64,000 bases of DNA from Siphonodentalium dalli (lineage: Eukaryota > Mollusca > Scaphopoda > Gadilida > Siphonodentaliidae): positions 171,128,664 through 171,192,663 of the forward strand of contig CP136066.1 of NCBI GenBank assembly GCA_032622095.1, read 5' to 3'. Of this stretch, positions 11,173-21,198 are shown piece by piece. The translations under genes were made by a program, and so were the position numbers. The notes under the pieces were generated by a model. That model did not search any database. It was not told where the DNA came from and saw only the letters and a list, made by a program, of their open reading frames with translations. Positions within the stretch are counted from its first letter, which is position 1; each line of letters begins with the position of its first letter.

Positions 11173-11453
11173 TTGACCGTCCAACAAACTTACGACTAGT
11201 ATTAGCCATTTGTAATCCTTATCGGTACGTGTTCATTGTGCGAAAGGTATATATTATTGAACAGAACATTGAAACTAAGATGTGTAGAATTCGTTATTGA
11301 ATGTGAATATAATAATATAATAATAGTTACGCTGAATACACGCGAGTTCTAAGTTCGTCTAGAGATCTCGACTCCGATCAACAGAGGCTCCTAATGCTTC
11401 ATGCACACACTGGCACATTTGTTTGATATATCGTCATAGAAAACTATCTGGTG
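11173..11453 (+). repeat. Local duplication, copy 2
   Basis: Second copy of 10546-10824, starting 627 bp downstream in the same orientation. It contains an extra ATAATATAAT expansion and a short insertion after GTGCGA. The roughly 350 bp between copies is unrecognised. Confidence 0.85.
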
Positions 11454-12396
11454 TAAAGTTATCTGGTTCAGTTTTCATCAAAACACAGCTGTTAATATTG
11501 GATAAACTGTCATTTGGACTAAAGTTCCCAGTTGTATGAGCAAAATAAGTAATGTTTTATGCGGTTTCGGACCAACATTAGTTAAATTTGCAGGTTTGGA
11601 GGTGATGGGTTCCCGAAAATGCCAGATGCCAAAAAACCGCATACCTTCCTGCTATTTTGTTTTATACCCGCCGCCCCCCCCCCCGTATTAACGAAAAGTT
11701 TACGAATGGTGTTTATGGTCACGTTGCCTTGCATTCAGTTCCGCCCATCGTTGTTATTGCTGAATTGTGTTATCCACCTTGTTGAATAGAGTGTATGTGT
11801 ACTTGCTTCGTTTGTGATCATGTATCTTATCTATCTTCTAAGAAGTAACATTTGCGAACGGTGTTTATGGTCTCGGGCCATGACAGGTGAAACATGAGTT
11901 CCATCCATCTTTGATGCCTGTTGTTGGACATGGTTGTTCACATCGATACAGTGTGTATGCATGGTAATTGTGGAGCAGGAGGTTAGAGGGAACTAACAAC
12001 GGTGGAATATGCTATATATATTATATTGATTCATTTAAACAATGTTCATGATTCTCTTCAATCATATTGTCTGTGAATTGTACATATAATTATGGTATAC
12101 CTGTGAATGTTAGCAGCTAAATGTTCTGAAAATCTGACAGTAGTATCGAATGTACTGAGTCTGGAATGATACAGGCGTGGCTCAAAGCAAAACCATTTGT
12201 GATATGAGTTGTCTTAATGAGTGGCGGTTTTGAATTTTGCAGAATAATATATGGGACATATATGATGTTTTTAAACATCATCAATCAATTTTAATAATTT
12301 TAAACCCAAATTAAATGTCGCTAAACAAAAACAGTTAGTTCCTTCTTCGGGTCTATATGTGATCATGTTACGCATTCAGCTTCAATGACGTACAGT
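11454..12396. other. Non-coding stretch downstream of the Mab-21 gene
   Basis: Two short blocks around 11697-11790 and 11850-11960 share GGTGTTTATGGTC, AGTTCC.CCCATC and a GTGTATG-containing tail, suggesting an old local duplication. A C run lies at about 11674. Otherwise I see nothing. Confidence 0.45.
12290..12295 (-). terminator. Possible polyadenylation signal ATTAAA
   Basis: TTTAAT on the plus strand reads ATTAAA on the minus strand, about 100 bp past the stop codon of the Mab-21 gene. The region is AT-rich, so chance occurrence is quite possible. Confidence 0.3.
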
Positions 12397-14373
12397 TTAG
12401 GAACATTGATCTCGCCGGAATGTGGCGGCCATGAATTCCATCCAACCTTGATGCTTTTCTGACGCCAGGCACAAATTGCTAAAATCAGTTAGCACATCAC
12501 TGACTGCATATAACGCCATGAAACTCCGATATTCTATACTTTCCGGATTTGTCGTTTGCATTAGCATTCCAATCTGACCATTTGATCCACGGGGTGCCTT
12601 GATCCGAGCGCTCACAAGGAGAGCATACTCGACGTTAAGGAACATTCTCTCGATAATAATATCCAATGCGCTAATGTTTGTCATAAAGTCACCGACTGGC
12701 TCCGGCCGCATTGAATAGGTGTCATTATCCAGAGGATAACTGAACTTTTCATTGTGCCCGACTGCAAACGTTAGCAACTCTTTTGTAATTTTATTGCACA
12801 GTCTGTCGATATTTTTCTCGCACTGATTGCTGCCCACGCGACTGTCAGCACGTGACTTATGTAACATATCACGTAAAACGTGGTCAGCAACATTGTTCCC
12901 ACATGTTTTTAATTTGATAATGATATCATTGACGATAGCTAACCATATATTCATTATGCCATCCGATCTTCGCAATTCTCTTCTGACAGCATGACCGTCC
13001 CCTTTATTTGTATCTGCCGATCGTATCACGAAGAACTCTAAAGGTTCATTAGTGGAATTGAGAATGGCACACATAAATGTAACAAATGTGCCATATTCAA
13101 GAGGGTATGGTTGTTTAGAATACATCCAAAGATCAATCGTCTTATTAAATGACGTAAGCAATGATTTCACTCTGTCTATATACTGGCGTCTGACTGTATT
13201 GGTAGGACACCTCGTCATTACAGATGCTGATACTCGTTGTTTCATGTCATGGGATACAATCCCGGTTCCATACATTACCTCTGCTGCTTCTAAGGTGTTC
13301 ATGATATGAGACATATTACCCGTCTGCGTACTAGCCGGGTTTGTTTGAGAGAGTTCAATTATATTACCAACTAGCTCCAGCTTTGCGCCTGGTATTATTC
13401 CTGCGATATCATCAGTGATCAGACACAGCCATAGAAAACACCACAGTCGCCTGCGGACATATATAAGATCAGATTCCGAGATACCGACCAACAAGTTCAT
13501 TTCAGGAACAAAATAATGAGGCAAGATTCTGTCATTCAAATACTGATCAAGTCTCTTCAATATATCTATGACTGTCAAGCCATATTCAGAGATTCGAGCG
13601 CCCGTCTTCTCGAAATACCAGAGAGCTGACGTCTTCATATGGTAGGACGTTAACACTCCCCGGCCAAAATCGATGATACGTCCGATTACCTTCAAACGCT
13701 GTATAGTGACTCTCTGGTTAACGGACATTGTTCTCAACAGCACGACTTCTGCCTTAGCGAACGACATACAGAAATCGTGCTCATGGTCCGGGTCTGTTGG
13801 AGCAGGTCGTGCTGCGAGGTGGAATTCTCCGGTGCTTATTATCGATATAATGTCGTCTGATGGCCATGACCGGTCGCGTGCAGCGAATGAGCGAACTATC
13901 GGTGGTACACCGCTGAGTATCAGTTGTGGCACAATGTCCATGGAGTAGTGCAGGTCACTAAGTGTCTTTCCAACCTTTGAGAATCCTTCAAACTCCATGT
14001 ATGTTTTTCCAAATATGTCTTCACACATGTCTCTGACAGGATCAGCCAACACGTATTTCCCGTCACCCAACATGACGTTTGGTACGAGCCCTGCTAACCC
14101 CTCAGTAGATATCCGGACATAACACGGGATGTCATCCCGGTATCTCAAACTGGATTCATCTATTATTATGTTTCGAGGTTCAATCAGAAGATCTTGATCG
14201 CTTCCCGCAGCAGCAACTCTGCTCGCCCTGCTCCCTACACGTGTCCACTTAAGATGATCAGTCGACCGACGTGCTGTAGTTCTACTGACATGCGTATGAA
14301 GCAGAATCCGGTTATAACGTAGAGATAAATCCTGTGGATCCTCACTGCGCCGACTTCGTGACGAGAACGCCAT
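12397..14373 (-). CDS. Mab-21 domain nucleotidyltransferase, candidate cGAS-like receptor
   Basis: A single uninterrupted 658-residue frame. The N-terminal half matches the Mab-21/cGAS layout: Gly47-Ser48 followed by S-D-Q-D (Asp59, Asp61) resembles the GS and acidic-pair motif of the nucleotidyltransferase core, and Asp146 in YSMDIVPQL is the expected third metal ligand. Family landmarks follow in order: W170-P171, GEFHLAARP near 182, an SFAKAE segment near 204, TSYHMKT near 242 and the LPHYFVPEMNLL block near 284. Known members (cGAS, cGLRs) sense nucleic acid and make cyclic dinucleotides that activate STING, while other Mab-21 proteins have no known enzyme activity. No cGAS-type Cys/His zinc insertion is visible. 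Residues 310-658 form a long, probably helical extension I do not recognise. The start is the first Met of the frame; its context (CTT before ATG) is weak, and an upstream exon is possible. No neighbouring gene informs its role. The Mab-21 fold is likely; enzymatic activity and ligand are inferred. Confidence 0.82.
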   Translation of the reverse strand: MAFSSRSRRSEDPQDLSLRYNRILLHTHVSRTTARRSTDHLKWTRVGSRASRVAAAGSDQDLLIEPRNIIIDESSLRYRDDIPCYVRISTEGLAGLVPNVMLGDGKYVLADPVRDMCEDIFGKTYMEFEGFSKVGKTLSDLHYSMDIVPQLILSGVPPIVRSFAARDRSWPSDDIISIISTGEFHLAARPAPTDPDHEHDFCMSFAKAEVVLLRTMSVNQRVTIQRLKVIGRIIDFGRGVLTSYHMKTSALWYFEKTGARISEYGLTVIDILKRLDQYLNDRILPHYFVPEMNLLVGISESDLIYVRRRLWCFLWLCLITDDIAGIIPGAKLELVGNIIELSQTNPASTQTGNMSHIMNTLEAAEVMYGTGIVSHDMKQRVSASVMTRCPTNTVRRQYIDRVKSLLTSFNKTIDLWMYSKQPYPLEYGTFVTFMCAILNSTNEPLEFFVIRSADTNKGDGHAVRRELRRSDGIMNIWLAIVNDIIIKLKTCGNNVADHVLRDMLHKSRADSRVGSNQCEKNIDRLCNKITKELLTFAVGHNEKFSYPLDNDTYSMRPEPVGDFMTNISALDIIIERMFLNVEYALLVSARIKAPRGSNGQIGMLMQTTNPESIEYRSFMALYAVSDVLTDFSNLCLASEKHQGWMEFMAATFRRDQCS

Positions 14374-16248
14374 AAGTAGAAGATGAATACCTTAATCCGG
14401 TGAAACTTGGGTGTGTCGATTTAGAGGCGATGGTGTCATTATTAATCCACAAAGACTCATGGTTTAGCTTTATTCTTCATTGTTCGTATTTTCACATGGC
14501 AGTCCTTTAACTATTCATAGCGACTAACTTCAGTCCAAACTCCAGATCACAGCGTGTCGTACTGGAGATGTCGATTTGTGAAATCCCAGAATATTTTCAG
14601 CTCCTGTGAGTGGGAAATAACATGTCATCGTTCTGAAAAATAAATAAATCATAGACGCCGCAGTGAATATTTTGACACGAACGATAACCCATGTTATAAC
14701 GCCAACATTGCTTCAAGATTCATCACCAGGACGCCTAGACGCACGTGTTGCCTAAGTCTTGATATTCCAAGACAAATTTTCTCAATTTCTATATTGTGCA
14801 TGCAATTAGTGTCACACAACATTTCAGAGTCATCCATAGATTTATATCATACAAAAATAAATTTGCAATATGAAAGAGAATATAATACATACGCAATTAT
14901 TTGTCAGCGTAGTTCAACTGTTCCATACCAGTATTGTCTGATAGGAGTTGTTTGTGGAAAAAATTAATATACTCAATTCTAAATTAAAAACATTGAAATC
15001 TTAGCAATGGTCCAATTTGATCTCTTGTACATGAACGGATGAAATACAACTCATGCAGCCAACCACACGCAGGTTGAATTAGATCAATTGCGTTGCAGAG
15101 ACGAAATGATATTTCAGAGAGAAAGAAGAATAGTATAGTCTTATCTATATTCACGAGTCAGTTTTTTAAACAAAACTAATGTTGCTACAGTAGTATATAG
15201 AAAATAACTATTGTAATATTTGTCGAGAAGATAATGGTGATGAATACCATGTTTTGTAATTATCTGCAATGAACTGAAACAAATCCACTATACTTATTAT
15301 ACATAATTAATGTACGGATTGCAACCGTTAACGTTATATGCGAAATGCGATTTTATGACAGTAAATTCACGAGAACGTATATGCATATCGTATCGTATGT
15401 GATTACTCATGTTAAATTATTCTTTATTTTGATATATTTTTATATTGTATTTATTATATGTGCAACTGCCTATTGCGCGTATTTTGCATTAAATCTTATC
15501 TTATCTTATCTTATCTTAATTTTAATCTAGCATTTATGTTAAACTATGCACATATTATGTAATGTAATGAGGAATAACCCACTTTTAATTTGTGTCTGTG
15601 TAGGCTCAGAGAAGACCCGACTGTTACGAAGTCGCGAGGTCAAATTATTTCGTGTTCTTCGGATTTATTATTTGTTCATATTATGTTGTTGGTTTCAGTT
15701 GACAACTCTTCTGGAGTATTATCATCATTTATTCGATATTATATAGGTGAGCGGTACTTTACGTTTGAAGTCCGCTATAGAAGATAGTGTATGTTGTTGT
15801 TATTTTAACACCAACAATATTGGCAGATAAGTTAGGACATACATGTAGCCGCATGGCTTGCTTTACCAAAATAGTCAATTTCTGGGAAAAGTCACTGGTG
15901 GGTATCCTTCATCGTCGACAATAGACACCTACAATTCCGTTCTTTTTCACTATCACTTTCGTGAACAGTATATATTTATAGTTTTTAAAAAATATGGTTT
16001 CAACTTGTTCCGCAGTGGGTAGGGGTACTCGACCACTTTTGGCATTTGGCCGCTGCACTATTATGCAATTTTGTCCACGAGTGTTAATTGTGAAGGGACT
16101 TATAGTGAGAGTAATTTACCACAATATACTAAGTAATGGCTGTTTGCAAGTGACACGGATGTTAACTAACATTATTCCTAACACTAAAAAGATTAAAAAG
16201 AAACAAATATATTTTGTGTTTGCGGAAACAATTGCTTTTTGGGACTCC
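14374..16248. other. Non-coding stretch upstream of the Mab-21 gene
   Basis: AT-rich with no supported gene. It should contain the promoter and any 5' exon of the minus-strand Mab-21 gene, but I could not identify a TATA box or a specific regulatory element. A TTATC microsatellite lies at 15494-15518. Confidence 0.45.
15494..15518 (+). repeat. TCTTA microsatellite
   Basis: Five tandem TCTTA units. Confidence 0.85.
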
Positions 16249-17979
16249 TTGAATACCCATCGACCCCAACATACGTGCCCGGAAAATTTGTTTTACCCCC
16301 TCCCTTAAGGGGGCAGCCATTATATGTATATTATATGCATGTATGTGTGTATATATATTTCCACCCGTCAAAAAACGCCACAAACAGAAATAATATTAAA
16401 GGCATGGGCGGCATTCGTTGCAGAAATATTTAAATTTGTTCAAATCGCCCTCAACAGAAGGAACACCAAAATATATGCAGTTCCACTCATATGCCAAACA
16501 TAATCAGCGCGTAAATAGTATATTGTCGTCAAGACGTACGCGGGTGTACTTAAACAAGAGACTGCTCGTGTTCGTCATTAACGTCCGCCACACACAATCT
16601 TACACATATGAACATTGAATTTACTATATAAATGAGGATTAACTGTCATGTGGACTGTTTTTATGGAGATGTAACCGTGTGGTAAGTCGTCATAACTTGT
16701 GTAAAACCCGAATTACGGAACTTGTGCTTCTGTTTACATAACGCAGCGAAATTCCATTGGTTAATCACACTAAAATCACATAAACGCTCTTTATTATTTC
16801 CATATCAGGAAAACAGTAACAAATAACGATCTTTATGTTTCCCATATCCGGATCTAAACAAAAGCCAGGAAAAGTAATTTTTTTTCTTCTTTTTCACATA
16901 ACAAAGGGGGGGGGGGGGTGACAATAACATACTGTTTATGCCATATTTCTGATAGACATAAGAACAAAGTCTGTCTATATCTTAATATTCCTTCTGTTTT
17001 TGGCGGTTTTTGACGGAGATGAATATTTTAACAGAATACCCACCTCCAAGGCCTCCCGTATCTTTAAAATGTAGATATACTTTGTTCGTACACAAATAAG
17101 AAATATAACATAAACAGTATGTTATTGTCATGTGTTTGACCATTGTTATGTAAACAAAAGCATAACACGTTACTTTCCATGTGTTTGTTTATATTATGAT
17201 GGTAAACATAAAGAGCGTTCTTTGTTGCTGCATTCATAATATGGAACTAATAAAGATCGTTTATATCATTTGTGTGTGATTAGCCAATAGCATTGTGCTG
17301 TTTTCTGTAACACAATCAGGCTCTTGCTTAGGTAAAATATAGTAGGGCTTTATGATAGCATGCTGATTACGCGATGGTCATGGTATATATGAACGAACTT
17401 TATGCGTTTTAAAGGTACGGGAGGCCTTGGCGGTGGGTATGCTGTGAAAATATTTACACCGGTCAAAAACCGCCACAAACAGAAAGAATATTAAAATGTA
17501 GACAGACTTTGTCCGTATACAAATAAGAAATATCGCATAAACAGTATGTTATTGTCATCTGTTTGACCATTGTTATGTAAACAAAAGCATAACAAGTTAC
17601 TATCCTGGTGTTTGTTTATATTATGATGGTAAACATAAAGCGCGTTCTTTGTTGCTGAATTCCTGATATGGAACTAATAAAGAGCGTTTATATAATTTGT
17701 GTGTGATTAGCCAGTAACACTGTGCTGTCTTCTGTCACACAATCAGGCTCTTGCTTATGTAAATTATAGTAGGTCATTATGATAGCATATTTACGCGATG
17801 GTTATGGTATATATGAACGAAACTGTATGCGTTTTAATGTTTTTCTGTTTACGGTGATTGGAACAAATATGAATATTTTCGACAACTAAGGCCTCCCGTG
17901 CCTTTGAATACCCACCGACCCAACATACGTGCCCGGATCATTTGTTTTACCCCCTCCCTTAAGGGGACAGCCATTATAT
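16249..17979. mobile_element. Composite foldback region between 75-bp direct repeats
   Basis: The block TTGAATACCCATCGACC to CAGCCATTATAT at 16249-16325 recurs at 17904-17979. Between them several nested repeats are visible. 16983-17066 is the reverse complement of about 17412-17495 (TTTTTGGCGG..TTTTTGAC; CCAAGGCCTCCCGTA). 17067-17410 and 17494-17835 are direct copies about 427 bp apart, sharing CATAAACAGTATGTTATTGTC and CACAATCAGGCTCTTGCTTA. 16745-16985 is an inverted, more diverged copy of the same unit. A G run lies near 16906. There is no coding capacity. The best reading is a non-autonomous foldback element duplicated in both orientations. Confidence 0.65.
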
Positions 17980-18425
17980 TAAATATAAAAGCATTTCATA
18001 CATTAAAGTATTATATAGATTTTGACGTATTTTAGTCTCCATCTCATTCCCGAAATCATACCGCGGTGTATACAACGAATGTGAACATAAATAACACTGG
18101 ATTTTTGTTTCAATGATAACAAATTCGCAATACCTACTTACCTTCGCATGTACTTTCCAATGTATGTTTTTGGTTCACAGAGTTATGGCCACCATTTAAC
18201 GCCTGGAATCCTGTGTTGATGCCGCGAGTCTCTTTTAGTTTACACTGTTTTGACTACACGTCTTCACAATACATTGTTGGGCAAATAAAAGAATCTGTTC
18301 AACTATAACAACCAGCAAACAGAATGCAAACAAGGCGGGACATTTAATAGAAGAAACCAGGCATACTGGAGTATAGAGTAACGTCCCGTTAACTGTTGTC
18401 TGGAAAAGCAGGATGACATTAAAGG
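17979..18425 (+). repeat. Diverged dispersed repeat, copy 2
   Basis: Colinear with 6886-7378, and its last bases (GACATTAAAGG) run directly into the first MITE copy at 18424. The left boundary of the satellite locus therefore lies at the end of this repeat. Confidence 0.65.
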
Positions 18426-18874
18426 TTACACTGGTGTAAATGTTTTCCATAGGCCTCAGTGCTAACGTTTTAGCGTATAGTGTTGGCAATATAAATGTTG
18501 GGTCCAAAATTTTCTTTAAATCTGAAAAATTTACATTTTGGGAAACTTTTTACACAAAAAAATCATGTCTGTCTAGCAGGGAATTCGCCTTTAAATCTTA
18601 TGTTTTCGTAACTAGTGTCAGAACCGCATAAAAAAATACAGTCATATTTTAGACCACACCAAAAAATTCAAACTTCACTACAAAGGGTTAATTCCTGTGC
18701 CAATGGTTATTTTACCTATGGGAAATCATAGGGAAGAGGTGTGATGATTTTTTTCTGTGAAAAGCACACAAGGTTATTGACCAATCAGGGCCCAGTGTCT
18801 ATTTTATTCTCTCCTATATATTCCTCCCGCATCCGCTAGATGTCACTCGGAACCTTATTTACCCCAGTGTAACC
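18424..18874. mobile_element. 450-bp MITE, copy 1 (left edge of array)
   Basis: The termini are GGTTACACTGGTGTAA and the complement TTACCCCAGTGTAACC (one change). It is the only copy whose left flank is not satellite (ATTAAA instead of GCCTTTA); its right flank TAAAGCGATAG is the normal satellite junction. Either the array was truncated here by recombination or this MITE marks where amplification started. It carries a few private differences, for example ACCCCAGTG near the right end. Confidence 0.85.
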
Positions 18875-19434
18875 TAAAGCGATAGCCCGCTTTTTCGCGG
18901 AATAATTGTAACTCCCTACATTTCTTCAGAATTGCCCATCAATGGAAAAAATGTGTTCAAAAACAATATCACTTCTGTGGTTCTTTATTTATCACACACA
19001 ATTTAACCCCACCCCCTTTAACAAATTATTCATCAAAAAAGCACAATTTTCCACCACCAGTCATGTTCAGGCCCCATTTTCACTCAGTTTTAGGGGTCTG
19101 GTATTGCAAACTTGGATCAGCTATGGAAGACTGTTCAATATTCTTTCCATGAGAGAACTTCTGGTGATGTGAGGTCATTGAGTCCAGATCTGATCAGCTG
19201 AGCATCAAGCGCATGACTTTATCAGCACATTGAAGAATAAAATATGACATTTTCAGGTCTGCAAGGGTGATCCAAGATAACTGGATGTGGGTGTATATTG
19301 AATTAGTTGAATAAAGATATGCTCTCTTTGAATTGCTGAAGCATTTTCTTAAATGTGTCCAAGTTTTAGTGCTATTAACCTTCAAATGACCATACCCACC
19401 AGTGGAAATACACACTTTTATAGCGTAAATGATC

Positions 19435-19584
19435 GTATTCAATATTACGATAGGAATTCCATTCCTAGGATCAAAATTCGCCCAATTCACCGTCGTGCAA
19501 CAAGGTGAAGGTCATAAAAAAAACTTGTCCAAGTTGGCGCATGCGCAACTGGATATATCAGAATCAACCTGTAGGATTCATTCT
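19435..19584 (+). repeat. DIRS left inverted terminal repeat
   Basis: These 150 bp are the reverse complement of 24566-24715; the match continues with small differences to 19609 / 24542. The outermost bases (19421-19434) differ from those of the right end, as in other DIRS elements. Confidence 0.92.
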
Positions 19585-19650
19585 TCCTTTCTCGGCGATC
19601 GAATACGCCCGTATTTTCGAAAAGAACCACGTTTTTTAAATCGTAAATTA

Positions 19651-21153
19651 ATGGCGTCCGATTCCAATTTGAGTTCAAGTTCCTCGGATTCTTCGCCGGT
19701 TGTAAGGCGCAGACATTTCCATCCTCCACCGGACGATATGACATCGTTACGCTCGGAATGTTTTTCCCGTATTAATGGGTTAGAAGGAAAACTGGACTTG
19801 CTAATTGGGACTTTGATGCCTGGACAGATCTCTCTTGACGGATGTTCATCCACATGTTTGACTTCCAGTATTGTCACCACGACGATTCCTTTATCATCTG
19901 CGGTTAACGTTTCCACAGCTTGCAAATTGACTACTGTTGCTCCAATTGCATCTCAGACAGTCTATTTACCTTCCAGTCCGCAGAGGACGGATTGTACTTA
20001 TGCTAACTCGCAGAGAGTTACTACCGATCTGTTACCACCTGACCCGCAGAGGGCAGGCAGTACTACCTCCATCTTGTTACGAGCTGACGATGACGTGGTG
20101 AGCGTAGATGCTCCGTCTGGTTTTAATGAGGAAAACACTGATCCACAGACTTACCTTACTATGATCACAAACTCTCTGGCAGACAGGAGTCTTCTTGGCT
20201 TGTTCGGAGAAAATAGTTTCAACTTCTCCAAGAAGGCTGAAAGAACTGGCCTGTCTCTTGATGAGGCACAGAAATCATTGCTGTTGACATCATACCGATC
20301 ACATCATCCAGCATCTCTGACTGCTTTCTCGGAGGACCTTTTTGACAAGTATCCCCTTGATTCAGCTGCAGACGAATTCCTGACGGTACCTACCATGGAC
20401 ACTTTGGTGGAGAATATGCTGGTGAAGCAGCATGGCTCACGTGCGTCGAACACTAGGAAACATCAGCCGGTTTCTCTAATATCCCAACCACATAAGATGG
20501 TTGAAAGAATAGCATACAAAGGCCATCAAGCCTGTCGGCTGGGGATTGTGATCCAATGTTATTTGCAACAATCTCTGGCAAACTTGCTAGCTATGCTTGA
20601 CAAGGAGCAGCCTGATCCCCAGTTGGCTCTAGACCTTGTTAAGGACATTTTTCAAATGTCCTCCCATTCGTTGGATCAGATAGGTCGTGCTGGCGGTTTC
20701 TTTCACATAATCCGACGTGCGCTTGCTTCTTCGGACACTGGTTTATATACAGCAGACACAGAACATCATATCAGTGATCTTCCTCTGTCTGGGAATGGTG
20801 TCTTTGGTACCGGACTTGAGAGTGTCCTCAAGACCCGCAAGGAACGACGAAAACAGATTGATGATCTACTCCTTGATGTCCGTCCTCCGAAGAGGAAAAG
20901 TGGTCCTTCATCGGAGTTCCCTCCACCAGCAAAGAAGCTGTTCACTGGAAAACAACAGTCTTTCCATCCTTCTTCAGGAACTTCGGCTGGTCTGACTAAC
21001 ACCACTTCGAGTTTTGGGAATTTTCGTATTCCAAAATTCCCCAGATCAGATCATGGACCTTCCGATGCCTCAGAATACTCTACCAGAAATCGCAGAGGTT
21101 TCAGTCAGGACAGGGCAAGCAGAGGCCGGGGTCGTCGGGGCCGGCGGCTTTGA
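19651..21153 (+). CDS. DIRS ORF1, gag-like protein
   Basis: About 500 residues from the ATG at 19651, chosen because it is the first Met beyond the inverted terminal repeat; the frame is open further upstream to 19429 through the repeat itself. The N-terminus is Ser-rich (SNLSSSSSDSSP) and then basic. The middle part (LSLDEAQKSLLLTSYRSHHP and on) has the helical look of DIRS gag-like ORF1 products. The C-terminus is Arg/Gly-rich (RASRGRGRRGRRL), consistent with nucleic-acid binding. No CCHC zinc knuckle is visible. In DIRS elements this protein is presumed to package the RNA. The frame ends with TGA followed by CTA, just before an intron-like segment (21158-21198). Confidence 0.82.
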   Translation: MASDSNLSSSSSDSSPVVRRRHFHPPPDDMTSLRSECFSRINGLEGKLDLLIGTLMPGQISLDGCSSTCLTSSIVTTTIPLSSAVNVSTACKLTTVAPIASQTVYLPSSPQRTDCTYANSQRVTTDLLPPDPQRAGSTTSILLRADDDVVSVDAPSGFNEENTDPQTYLTMITNSLADRSLLGLFGENSFNFSKKAERTGLSLDEAQKSLLLTSYRSHHPASLTAFSEDLFDKYPLDSAADEFLTVPTMDTLVENMLVKQHGSRASNTRKHQPVSLISQPHKMVERIAYKGHQACRLGIVIQCYLQQSLANLLAMLDKEQPDPQLALDLVKDIFQMSSHSLDQIGRAGGFFHIIRRALASSDTGLYTADTEHHISDLPLSGNGVFGTGLESVLKTRKERRKQIDDLLLDVRPPKRKSGPSSEFPPPAKKLFTGKQQSFHPSSGTSAGLTNTTSSFGNFRIPKFPRSDHGPSDASEYSTRNRRGFSQDRASRGRGRRGRRL

Positions 21154-21157
21154 CTAT

Positions 21158-21198
21158 GTAAGTATAATAAAAATATATACCCTTTCCTCTCGTGCCAG
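21158..21198 (+). other. Possible 41-nt intron between gag and pol frames
   Basis: The segment starts GTAAGT and ends with a pyrimidine-rich tract CCCTTTCCTCTCGTGCCAG. Removing it would place the pol frame in phase with the gag frame, separated only by TGA-CTA. At 41 nt it is shorter than most animal introns, so chance is possible. See findings. Confidence 0.4.
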
